A DNA stretch of 15,939 nucleotides from Chrysochromulina tobinii (lineage: Eukaryota > Haptophyta > Prymnesiales > Chrysochromulinaceae): positions 1 to 15,939 of the forward strand of contig JWZX01002760.1 of NCBI GenBank assembly GCA_001275005.1, written 5' to 3'. Below are positions 8,101-15,505 of the stretch, one piece after another. Under the pieces are notes generated by a model. The model did not search any database and had not been told where the DNA came from. It was given only the letters and a program-made list of their open reading frames with translations. The first letter of the stretch is position 1, and each line of letters starts with the position of its first letter. The position numbers and the translations under genes were made by a program.

Positions 8101-10576
8101 ATATTCTGGCTTCTCGAGCAGCCCGCTGGGGCAGACGCGCTCAACACACTCGACATGGCCATCTTCGTACCACGAGATGTGGCCCTCTTCGTAGCCTCGT
8201 TCGGTCGTCCAAAGCCCTCCGAAGAATTGCATGCCCAGCAAGGCGAATACAAACGTGAAGGAGAGGATCAAGATGGTGAGGTTCCGCAGCTGTGGGATCA
8301 CTCGCACGAATGTGGTGAAGGTCATATAGAACGTCTGCCAATCATGTAGGAGTCTCAGGATGCGGATCAGCCGAAGGAGGCGTAGGACGCGCAGGTATGA
8401 GAGGCTGACGGAACTCGCCGCCCCCCGGAAAAAGAACTCCTTCACTTCCATCGTCGCCATAGACTCGAGGGTGATAACACCGTCCAGCACGTTCCATCTG
8501 TCGCACCAGTACCCGCGGCACCCTAGGCCGAGAAGCTTGAGGCTCATCTCGGTCAAGAAGATCCAGTTGATCACGTTCGAGCCCGTTTCAAGGTCGTTTG
8601 CGAACTCTTCGCTCATGTCGTCGTAGGCCATGCACTCAAGCACCAAATCAATGAGCACGACGCTCATAGCGAGCCGATAGAGAGTTTTGGAAGTGGCCAC
8701 ACGCTCAAGGCATCTGCCCAGACGAGCGCTGCTGGCGCCTTCCACCTTGATGTCCGGTGGGTGTGGTCCTGGGGGGGCTGCACCCCCTTGGCCAGGCGTG
8801 TGCTTCTCGTCCTTGTCAGCCTCGTCGGCCATGTGGAACTCGATGGCGGTCGGTGATGGCGGCGGTGATGGCGTCTGCACAGCAGAGCCAACGCCTTCTG
8901 CGGCGGAGGCAGCTCTGCCGGAGCCGCCAGCCTCGGAAGCACCAGGTACGGCGCCGCCAGCCTCGGAGGCACCAGGTACGGCGCCGCCAGCCTCGGAAGC
9001 ACCAGGTACGGCGCCGCCAGCCTCGAAAGCACCAGGTGCGTAGCCACTACATGCGGAACCGCCAGCCTCGGAATCGCCAGCCTCGGAGCCATCAGCCTCG
9101 GAGCCGCCATGTGCGGAGTCGCCACCGCCGCCACCACCATTGCCGCCACCACCATTGCCGCCACCACCATTGCCGCCACCATCATCGCCGCCACCACCCT
9201 CGCCGAATTCATCGTCTAGCAGATTTAGCCGTTGAACGTCGCTCTTCTGCTTTGCATGGGTGTCGTGTGACGAAGCTTCCACTTCAACAAAGATAATGGC
9301 GACGAATAGGTTGGCGATGATGATTAAGTTGACATTGATGGCGAACAAGAAGTAGATCGAGGCAAAAGGCGAGTAGGCGAGCATCACCTCGTACATCGCG
9401 TGGTGCCACGTATCCCCGGTGAGCTGCTGGAACAAGATCAGAAATGCCGGGAAGATCGAGTCAAACGACGCAAAGTCACCAGGGGGGTTCTGGTCAAAAT
9501 ACGAGCAGCTGGAGTTACTAGGAGCAGCCGCGCAGCTGAGTGCCAAGCTCGGGTTGCATAATAGCCCCGTATCCCACGGCGCTTGTGGTCCAATGTGGTG
9601 GCCACCGTTTCGTGCCGGAGACGGAGCCGTCTCAGTCAGCTCTCGATGGCCGTGTTGTGGCTCGCCTGAGCTGCCCGACGAGCCGTTACTATGGCCGTTA
9701 CGGAGCGCGAGCATCGCCTCTGCGAAGCCAGGCAGGGCGCACCGGTAATGCAAGGTGCCTTCGAACAGATCCATGCCGACCACCCCAAAGACGATGAAGA
9801 TGAAGGCAGCCAGTGCACCTAGCGTGAAGATGCCGGGCAGCGCCTCGAAAATCCAACCGACCATGTGTGGCATCCCAGGCAAGAATTTGAGCGCTCGAAG
9901 TGGGCGCAAGACACGAACTGCTAGTAAGCCTGACATGTTACCTAGCCACGGAAAGAAAGACAGCCAGGCGACCGCGACGATCACAAAGTCGAGCTGGCAC
10001 CATGGATCCTTGAGGTACGCGCTGCCAGAGTGGGGACGGCCGAACATCTGCCGTCAGCAGCCGAATGACAGGGCGCAGCGGATCCGAGTTCGAGCCTCCA
10101 GCGACGCACCCGTTGTGCGCGTAGAGCCCGAACGCAAGCATCTTGAGAAACATCTCCACCGTGAAGATGATCAGGAACGAGGTATCGCACACTTGGATGA
10201 AAATTGCCTTTGGAGTACAGCACGGGTCGAGTGGCGACTGCCACGCCAGGGTGACACAGTTGGCGAGGATGCAGACGAGGATGAAAGGCTCGAAGAATCT
10301 GGACTCCCTGGTTGCGATTGCCCATCGTCGTGGCTCCTGATCCACTGTCAGTCGAAGCAGCGACGATCGGCCGCCATACTTGCGTCCACTTCGCCCAACG
10401 AAGGCTGGTGGCACCTGGTCAGAAACCTCTTCCGCGTGCACCGCACGGTCCTCGTGCCTGACCATCTCCGTGCTCGAGCTTTCGGTGTGCCAATTGGTGA
10501 GGAGAGCTCGACTATTGGTGAAAGTCTTCACGTGTTTCTTAGTGACCGTCGACGGCATCGGCGGCATCGGCGGCAT
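5104..10576 (-). CDS. Four-domain voltage-gated cation channel alpha subunit (Nav/Cav/NALCN superfamily), two exons joined 10576-10110 and 10021-5104
   Basis: The 1794-aa product is a 24-TM pore-forming channel of a cell membrane. Domain I: S1 ~94-113, S2 ~125-146, S3 ~166-182, S4 ~188-202 (VRVLRPLRALK), S5 ~220-241, S6 ~376-403. Domain II starts ~600, with S4 LRVLRLLRLIRILRLL. Domain III has S4 LRALRILMVFRPLRLIRR. Domain IV has S4 MRIFRILRILLIVRVPRKFRRF. The pore loops are LTGDTW (D359), STGKW (K815), SSGDHW (D1237) and TEDGW (D1525), giving a D/K/D/D filter. Residues ~408-597 are a Gly/Glu/Ala-rich I-II linker with tandem repeats. The III-IV linker has MTPEQ at ~1304 but no IFM triad. After IVS6, VFTRVWASCDPTASGF... 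is the EF-hand of the Nav/Cav C-terminus (loop 1612-1623). A basic tail (KRTKRMRRR) follows. The ATG at 10576 has an in-frame stop upstream. Ion preference (Na+, Ca2+ or nonselective) cannot be assigned. Codon reading stays open across 4.9 kb, so the gene is probably functional. Confidence 0.93.
5620..5655 (-). other. EF-hand loop in the channel C-terminus
   Basis: This codes for DPTASGFILAAE. Loop position 1 is D, 5 is S, 6 is G, 8 is I and 12 is E, which fits the Ca2+-binding loop pattern; position 3 is T, a weak ligand. It follows domain IV S6 by the spacing typical of Cav/Nav C-terminal domains. In animal channels this domain often does not bind Ca2+ itself, so direct binding here is possible but unproven. 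Confidence 0.6.
8923..9042. repeat. 30-bp minisatellite, four copies, inside the channel I-II linker
   Basis: The unit on the plus strand begins gccgccagcctcggaagcac and ends aggtacggc. Units lie at 8923-8952, 8953-8982, 8983-9012 and 9013-9042. The first three are nearly identical; the last diverges at its end (gcgta). The repeat is in frame and encodes a decapeptide of the type A-G-G-A-V-P-G-A-S-E on the minus strand. Shorter degenerate gccagcctcgga units continue to about 9115. Confidence 0.95.
9128..9202. repeat. 15-bp tandem repeat, five copies, coding Gly-rich GGGGN units
   Basis: The plus-strand unit is ccgccaccaccattg. Three perfect copies (9128-9172) are followed by two variants (ccgccaccatcatcg, ccgccaccaccctcg). 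It stays in frame and encodes Gly-Gly-Gly-Gly-Asn/Asp runs just after domain I S6 of the channel. Confidence 0.95.
10022..10109 (-). other. 88-nt GT-AG spliceosomal intron in the channel gene
   Basis: The S1-S2 frame and the S3-onward frame differ and are joined by this segment. The donor is GG|GTGCGT and the acceptor CTCTGGCAG|CG. A CTGAC branch-like motif lies about 32 nt before the acceptor. Splicing makes a phase-2 junction reading LYAHNGAYLKDPW, exactly the S2-S3 loop expected in the family. The joined coding length is 5385 nt, a whole number of codons. At 88 nt the segment would otherwise be a frameshift. Confidence 0.88.
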
Positions 10577-10944
10577 GGACTCCCGGCCCGACGGCGGGTT
10601 AGGGAAGAGTCTACGAAGCCACCCTGTGAATTATAACCATTGGCTGTGAACTCGACGGGGGCCCCAGGTTACAGGTAAGAAACCGCAACGCAGAACAAGC
10701 TAGATTACTGCGCCTGCGCCTCTTACCGCTAGGAATCCTACCCGAGCCGTAAAGCTCTTGTGAGCGCGCGTGACGACTCGCCGAGTTCCGAGTGGGCCTT
10801 CAGAGTGAGAGCCCGTGCACCCTGGTCTGACGTCTGTGGAGACGCGCACGCCGCGCCATACATGTGATAGACTGTCTGGATGTCTGGATGGGATTCTGGC
10901 ACTGGCACTCCACCGCGTGATGAGGGATGTAATCCGCGCCGCCG
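10577..10944. other. Intergenic: channel promoter side and 3' flank of the coiled-coil gene
   Basis: This 368-bp spacer holds no recognisable gene. On the minus strand, GGTTATAATTCAC sits about 55 bp upstream of the channel ATG and could be a TATA-like element. It also supplies the in-frame stop upstream of that ATG. A gtctggat direct repeat occurs near 10874-10890. Confidence 0.45.
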
Positions 10945-12513
10945 TCAGTCGAATCCGACCTGCTTCCTAATGTCGGCGAATTGGGACCTCACCTTCTTGA
11001 GCTTCTCCTGGAGCGAGAGCTGTGAATGCAATCCCTGTGAATGAAATCCCTGTGAATGCCATCCGACACCGTCGCCATCCGCGCTGCCGTCGTCGCCGCC
11101 TCTGCTTGCATGCTCACGCGCCGACCCACCCGCCCGCCGGCCGCCGGTGGCCATCGTAGCGCTGCTGCGGCCGCTCCCATAGACGTCTTCATCGAGGCCC
11201 TGCATGGAACGGGCAGCCACGCCGTCGAGGCCGGGCAGCCACGCCGTCGAGAGACTCGCAGCGCTCGTCACGGCGCTCGTCACGGCGCCCAAGCGCTCGG
11301 AGTACTGGCGCTCGTCACGGCGCTCGGAGTACTGGGGCGTGCGCCCGTCGGCCAAACCGCCGGTGGCACTGGCGAACATGGGCGCGGTGGCGGTGCGCTC
11401 GTAGGCGGCAGAGGGGCGCTCGGCGGCGGACGCAGCGCGCTCGAAGGCGGACGTGGCCGAAGCGCGCTCAAACGCAGAGGCGGCCGACGAGGCGATGCCG
11501 GCGTCGACGGCGGTGGAGCGGCGCGCGGACGCGAGCTCTTTGGGTGTCGCCCCGAGGCGCTGCGCGAGCAGCCGCAGCTTGATCGTCTCTTCGATGCGCC
11601 CTCGTGAGTCGGCACCGAGGGTCTGCACCGCCGCCGCCATCTCCGCCGTCTGGCGTGCCTTGCGTTCGAGCAGAGCGACCATGCGGCGCTCGCGTTTCTC
11701 GAGCTCGGTGGCGCGCGCCTCGGACACCGCGAGGGGGCCGTGGAGCAGCGCGACGCGCTCCTCTTCGGAGCGGGCGAGCTCGGACGAGCACCGCTCAAAG
11801 GCTGCCTTCTGTGCGGCGTGCTCCGCCTGAAGCTGCTCGTACGACCGTTGGAGCTCCGCCTGCTTGCGGATGCGCCCCTCGAGCTTGCCGATCTGGGCCG
11901 TCGCCGCGGCGAGGTCGGACGAGAGCGCCTGCGCCGTCTGATGCAGCTGCGCGATCCGGTCCGAGGACGCGCGCAGCTCCTTCTGCTTGCGCTGCAGCCG
12001 CGCCTGCGTGCGCGTGAGGCGCACCATCGCGTTCGACGCGTCCATCTGGCTCTGTTGCAGCAGCGACAGGTCGACGGTCGAGCCCGCCATGGCGATGGGA
12101 TGCGGCCTCTGCTGCCGTAGGTGTGCAGAGATCGCCTCCTCCGCGTCATCCTCCTCGGCGTCGCCGCCCGCTCCGAGCGATCCGTTGCTGACCGACCGCT
12201 CCATCGTGCGCAGCTCGCTCAGCAGCCGCGAGAGGTCCTCGGCGAGCTGAGTGTTCCACCGACGCAGCTCGGCGTTCTCCGAGGCGATCGCCTCGCGCTG
12301 CCCGCGTTCGCGCTCCGCCTCCGCCATCGCGGCGGCTAGGTCGGCGCGCGCCGTCTGAAGCTCGGCCTGTGAGCTCTCATAGAGGCCCTGCATGTCCCGC
12401 CGGAGCGTTGCGAGCTCGGAGAGCTGCTTGGAGAGGACCATGTGCTGCGCTGTGATGCCGGGCGAATTCCTCGAGGGCATCGGAGCGGGGAAAGGCGCCA
12501 ACATGGAGGCCAT
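10945..12513 (-). CDS. Coiled-coil protein of unknown function
   Basis: The 522-aa product has no catalytic domain that I recognise. I start it at the ATG at 12513; the frame is open upstream as far as a GTG at 12588. Two heptad-rich stretches, ~27-97 (LSKQLSELATLRRDMQGL...) and ~153-305, are long alpha-helical coiled coils rich in Ala, Glu, Arg and Gln. An acidic loop (GDAEEDDAEEA) separates them. Residues ~346-370 hold degenerate A-F/Y-E-R repeats. The low-complexity tail holds the pentapeptide HSQGF/HSQGL/HSQLS, then a conserved-looking terminal helix LQEKLKKVRSQFADIRKQ. Coiled-coil proteins like this are often cytoskeletal, centrosomal/basal-body or scaffold proteins; which one is unknown. 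It is divergent from the kinase gene next door. Confidence 0.75.
   Translation of the reverse strand: MASMLAPFPAPMPSRNSPGITAQHMVLSKQLSELATLRRDMQGLYESSQAELQTARADLAAAMAEAERERGQREAIASENAELRRWNTQLAEDLSRLLSELRTMERSVSNGSLGAGGDAEEDDAEEAISAHLRQQRPHPIAMAGSTVDLSLLQQSQMDASNAMVRLTRTQARLQRKQKELRASSDRIAQLHQTAQALSSDLAAATAQIGKLEGRIRKQAELQRSYEQLQAEHAAQKAAFERCSSELARSEEERVALLHGPLAVSEARATELEKRERRMVALLERKARQTAEMAAAVQTLGADSRGRIEETIKLRLLAQRLGATPKELASARRSTAVDAGIASSAASAFERASATSAFERAASAAERPSAAYERTATAPMFASATGGLADGRTPQYSERRDERQYSERLGAVTSAVTSAASLSTAWLPGLDGVAARSMQGLDEDVYGSGRSSATMATGGRRAGGSAREHASRGGDDGSADGDGVGWHSQGFHSQGLHSQLSLQEKLKKVRSQFADIRKQVGFD
11021..11065. repeat. 15-bp tandem repeat, three copies, coding HSQG(F/L)
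   Basis: The unit tgtgaatgcaatccc is at 11021-11035, 11036-11050 and 11051-11065, with one or two differences between copies. It is in frame in the coiled-coil gene and encodes the HSQGF/HSQGL/HSQ pentapeptides near its C-terminus. Confidence 0.9.
11213..11340. repeat. Short direct duplications within the coiled-coil gene
   Basis: The 20-bp segment cgggcagccacgccgtcgag occurs twice in tandem with a 2-bp spacer, near 11209-11251. The segment gcgctcggagtactgg occurs twice near 11293-11335, with cgctcgtcacgg copies around it. All lie in coding sequence and look like replication-slippage products. Confidence 0.75.
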
Positions 12514-12804
12514 GCTCCAATAATCGGAAATGATGGAGGGCAGGCCGCTTCGGCGAGAGGCGAGAGAGCGGCGCTGCGTGACTGTCACAGTCGGGCACGT
12601 TCGAGTGGACTTTTTTCAAGAGATGTTTTTGCGAAAGACAGGGGCGGCGGTTTTATCGATACGGAGTCGTCCATTCTTTCAAGGGTTTTCCTTTTTCGAG
12701 TCGCGTTCGAATTTCGGCGTGAAAACTGAATCGGGCGATGCACCGCAGTCTCAATCCCGGGCTCACCCGCGGCCCGGCCTGTGATCCGAGCTCGCGCGCT
12801 TGTC
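12514..12804. promoter_or_regulatory. Bidirectional (head-to-head) promoter region
   Basis: These 291 bp separate the ATG of the coiled-coil gene (minus) from the ATG of the kinase gene (plus), so one spacer must serve both promoters and 5' UTRs. Its middle (about 12610-12730) is richer in T and A than the flanks, with runs such as ttttttc, ggttttatcg and cctttttcg. I see no canonical TATAAA. Shared control is inferred from geometry only. Confidence 0.55.
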
Positions 12805-13830
12805 ATGCCGGCCACGGCTGATCAATTGACCGCCACACTCAAGAAGCTGTCGAATGCGTCGGCCGCCGACATCTCGACCCTCTACGCCGTGAAGGACGTC
12901 ATCGGCGAGGGCCGCTTCTCAAAGGTGTATGCGGCGGTAGATGAGAGGAACGGGCAGGTGCTCGCGCTGAAGGAGCTCGACATGGGCGCGCTCGAGGAGG
13001 ACGAGGAGGCGCTCGAGATGCTCGAGGCGGAGGTATTCGCGCTGCGGCGCGCCGGCAACGCGCCGCACGTCGTCCGGCTGCACGAGGTTGTTTGCTCATC
13101 CGACGCCATGTGGCTCGCCATGGAGCGCGTGCCCGGCCGCGAACTCTTCATGGTGGTGGAGCAGCGCGGCGCGCTCGAGAGCGGCTTCGTGCGCCACCTG
13201 ATGCAGCAGCTGCTTACGGCGCTCACGGCGCTCGCCGAGCTCGGCGTGGTGCACCGCGACGTGAAGCCTGAGAACATGATGGTGAGCAACGAGGAGACGG
13301 AGCGGCCGCACCTGACGCTCATCGACTTTGGGTATGCGGCGCTGCTGGGCGAGGCGGCGAACGGCGGCGACGGGCCCGTGATGCTAGAGGGCGTCGCCGG
13401 CTCGCCCGAGTATGCGGCGCCCGAGGTGCTCTCGTGGCTCGAGGTGGAGGTGGATGAGACGGGCGAGGTGGAGGGCGAGCCATACGACGCGGGCTGCGAC
13501 GTGTGGAGCGTGGGAGTGACGACGCACGTGCTGCTGTGCGCTGAGCTCCCCTTCGACCTGCCCGAGGAGGCTACCGAGGAAGCGCTCGTCGCCGCCGCGC
13601 GCAACGTCGACCTCTCCTTCCGTCGACCGCAGTGGAAGGGCGAGGCCATGCAGCCGGCGCGCGAGTTCGTGCGCGCATGCATGACGGTCGCGCGCCAGGA
13701 GCGCCCCTCGGCGCTGCAGCTGCTCGAGCACCCGTGGTTTGCCGGGAATGTGCCCAAGACCGACGGGGTCAACGCGCAGTACATCGAGATGATCGACGAG
13801 GCCATCGAGGCCGAGGTCAAGGCGGCCTGA
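12805..13830 (+). CDS. CAMK-type serine/threonine protein kinase
   Basis: The 341-aa product is a nearly complete single-domain kinase. It has the Gly-rich loop GEGRFSKVY (~34-42), the ATP lysine in LALKE (K56), the catalytic loop HRDVKPENMM (from ~150), the Mg2+ motif DFGYAA (~174), the APE motif in GSPEYAAPEVL (~205-207) and DVWSVGV (~232). The C-lobe ends ...RPSALQLLEHPWF, typical of CAMK/CDPK-like kinases. All residues needed for catalysis are present. The frame is open upstream from a GTG at 12781, but the first ATG is at 12805. An acidic insertion of about 14 residues (EVEVDETGEVEGEP) sits between APE and DVWS. No EF-hands or clear calmodulin-binding segment follow, so it is not a CDPK; the tail is a short acidic helix. 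Substrate is unknown. Confidence 0.92.
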   Translation: MPATADQLTATLKKLSNASAADISTLYAVKDVIGEGRFSKVYAAVDERNGQVLALKELDMGALEEDEEALEMLEAEVFALRRAGNAPHVVRLHEVVCSSDAMWLAMERVPGRELFMVVEQRGALESGFVRHLMQQLLTALTALAELGVVHRDVKPENMMVSNEETERPHLTLIDFGYAALLGEAANGGDGPVMLEGVAGSPEYAAPEVLSWLEVEVDETGEVEGEPYDAGCDVWSVGVTTHVLLCAELPFDLPEEATEEALVAAARNVDLSFRRPQWKGEAMQPAREFVRACMTVARQERPSALQLLEHPWFAGNVPKTDGVNAQYIEMIDEAIEAEVKAA

Positions 13831-14538
13831 AAGATGGCCAGCCGATCGAGGCGTGGCCGCCGCCATGGCGGACGGCTTGCTGGGAGGAGCTGCAGCAGCT
13901 ACTCCAGTGACGATAGTGATGGGGTCCGTGGGGGTGCCTGCCGAGGTCGCCACGCCGAATACCACCGCGCGCATGTGGGCTTCAGGTCGCTGGCTTGCTC
14001 CGGTGTGTGAAAGACTGCAGACACCACACACCAGACGTCAGAGCGGCTTCTGAGCTGAGAGCTGTGCTGAGCGATTAGTATGCAGATTGAAAAAGGGGAG
14101 GGCGTCTCATATATTGAGAGCGGCTCATACGTTCCGGAAGCGCCCACAAGCCACATTTGGAAGCGCCGACGTGGACCCCGTGAGTTTTCGCACACCCGTG
14201 GACGGCCGGTCGGGACGCGCGGCCCATGGCGCGGCCAATACGATTACGTACTTTTTACGTACTGTTGGGATGGCGGCGCTTGGGGTTGGACGGCCTCGTG
14301 GCGCGGAGTTGACCGTGCCGGATCGAAGCCGACCGGCGCCGTCCGCCGACGCCCCGGACCGCCCGGCCTGCCGGCCTCGCCTGGGACAGTGCCTACTGCC
14401 TTGGGGCGACGACGCTGCACACCACCTGGGTCTCAGGCTCTTGTACATTTTTGTGCTCATCACACACTGGTCACCGCACACACTGCACTCCGCCACAACG
14501 CACGGCACTGTTCCAGTAGCCAGTCGCCGTCGACGATC
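13831..14538. other. Convergent intergenic region, no recognisable gene
   Basis: This 708-bp stretch lies between the 3' ends of the kinase gene (plus) and the methyltransferase gene (minus). Long plus-strand frames cross it and run into the antisense of the methyltransferase, but their translations are Pro/Arg/Gly-rich and match nothing. An 8-bp inverted repeat (ggtgtgtg at 14002-14009, cacacacc at 14025-14032, 15-nt loop) lies about 170 nt past the kinase stop. A tacgtact direct repeat occurs near 14246-14262. Confidence 0.5.
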
Positions 14539-15402
14539 TCAGCCGGGTGTGGGTCTCGATCTCTTCGTGTGCATGTACTCCTTAAGCCCGCATATCGTCA
14601 GATTCAAGCACGTATCCATGCGTTGGTGAAAGGTCGGTTGGAGCTCCTCATGGACGAACAACATGTCGTCCAGTGTTCGACTCCAGTTGGTTTCCCCGAG
14701 GCGAGGTCCAGCGCCCAAAGACTTGGTCACCTCAACGTAGCCCTTACTCGCAAGGAGCCTGCGGATCTCGGCGGGCTTATTCTCCTCTCCAGGCACAAAC
14801 GCCGGCTGCTCGATCATCCACAGGTGTACCCGCACATCCCAATCCATGGTGCGAAGCACGTCAAGCTCGCCTCCCTCCACATCCAAAACAAACAGGTCGA
14901 CCTCCCTCAGCCCAGCCTGCTTGATCATCTGGCTGATGGGCCGGCAGGGCACCGTGATTTGCGGCCTTAATCGCGCGCTCCAAGATTTTTTGTAGCGTGC
15001 ACTCAATGATTCTGCCACTCCACCTAAACCGGATCCAGTGTCGCCAGTGATAAACTTGACGAAGCCGGGCTCTTTGCACACCGCCTCGGGCACTATGAAA
15101 TTGCGCCCACTTTGACCGCGGCTCTCGTTGAGCTTCTGAGCTTTGGTCGGCTGACCTTCGATGAGCAGCCCTCGCCAACCAAAGACTCTCTCGAGAAGTA
15201 AAGTATTCGAGAGCGTTGTTCCGTCAAGTGCACCAAGCTCAATGTACGTCCGCGGCACCTTTTCGCACATATCGCAAAAGATGCGGCGGTGCAACGTGAT
15301 ATCCTGAGCTAGCTGGCTATGCCCGTAGTGCCTGAAGTGCGCCGGCTCTGGGCGGCAGCCAACATGTGGCTCCTCGTAGCAACCCCAACCCAATGGCCGC
15401 AT
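14539..15402 (-). CDS. FkbM-family SAM-dependent methyltransferase
   Basis: FkbM-type enzymes transfer a methyl group from S-adenosylmethionine, usually to a hydroxyl on a sugar or other small molecule. The 287-aa product shows the family pattern: QDITLHRRIF, then motif I YIELGALDGTTLSNTLLLER (~53-72), GWRGLLIEGQP (~75-85, with the acidic residue expected to bind the SAM ribose), VDLFVLDVEGGELDVL (~168-183, motif IV-like D-x-E-G-x-E) and a C-terminal MLFVHEEL strand. The ATG at 15402 has an in-frame TAG a few codons upstream. No signal peptide or membrane anchor is seen, although many eukaryotic homologues have one; an unseen upstream exon is possible. The acceptor is unknown; glycan or polysaccharide O-methylation is the usual inference. 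Confidence 0.88.
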   Translation of the reverse strand: MRPLGWGCYEEPHVGCRPEPAHFRHYGHSQLAQDITLHRRIFCDMCEKVPRTYIELGALDGTTLSNTLLLERVFGWRGLLIEGQPTKAQKLNESRGQSGRNFIVPEAVCKEPGFVKFITGDTGSGLGGVAESLSARYKKSWSARLRPQITVPCRPISQMIKQAGLREVDLFVLDVEGGELDVLRTMDWDVRVHLWMIEQPAFVPGEENKPAEIRRLLASKGYVEVTKSLGAGPRLGETNWSRTLDDMLFVHEELQPTFHQRMDTCLNLTICGLKEYMHTKRSRPTPG

Positions 15403-15438
15403 GCGAAGTTGCTTCCCCTAAAATGGGACACTCGTCCT

Positions 15439-15456
15439 GTATAAAATTGTTTATAC
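15439..15456. promoter_or_regulatory. Palindromic TATA element upstream of the methyltransferase gene
   Basis: GTATAAA-ATTG-TTTATAC is a perfect 7-bp inverted repeat with a 4-nt centre. It places TATAAA on both strands. On the minus strand TATAAA ends 48 bp upstream of the methyltransferase ATG, a plausible core-promoter distance. It is the only such AT-rich block in a GC-rich spacer. Confidence 0.5.
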
Positions 15457-15505
15457 GGCCCGTGAATCGCAAAAGGTAAATATCGGGTGCCTGGACCCGA
15501 TCTAC

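Noticed and set aside
8923-9202. CRISPR array
   Set aside because: The repeats are directly adjacent without unique spacers, in frame inside a coding region of a eukaryotic gene.
10022-10109. Frameshift pseudogene interpretation of the channel
   Set aside because: The break has GT and AG ends, a branch-like motif, and splicing restores the exact S2-S3 loop; the remaining 4.9 kb is open.
11280-12149. 289-codon minus frame overlapping the coiled-coil gene
   Set aside because: It is an Arg/Ser-rich shifted-frame shadow; the chosen frame has heptad coiled coils and in-frame repeats.
12882-13820. 312-codon minus frame antisense to the kinase
   Set aside because: It is a Ser-rich antisense shadow; the plus strand holds all kinase motifs.
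13990-14040. Rho-independent terminator-like hairpin after the kinase
   Set aside because: An 8-bp stem with a 15-nt loop and no T-run; the organism is eukaryotic, so this terminator type does not apply.
14080-14970. Long plus-strand frame of 296 codons
   Set aside because: It runs antisense into the methyltransferase gene, its translation matches no family and is Pro/Arg-rich, and long shadow frames are common in GC-rich DNA.
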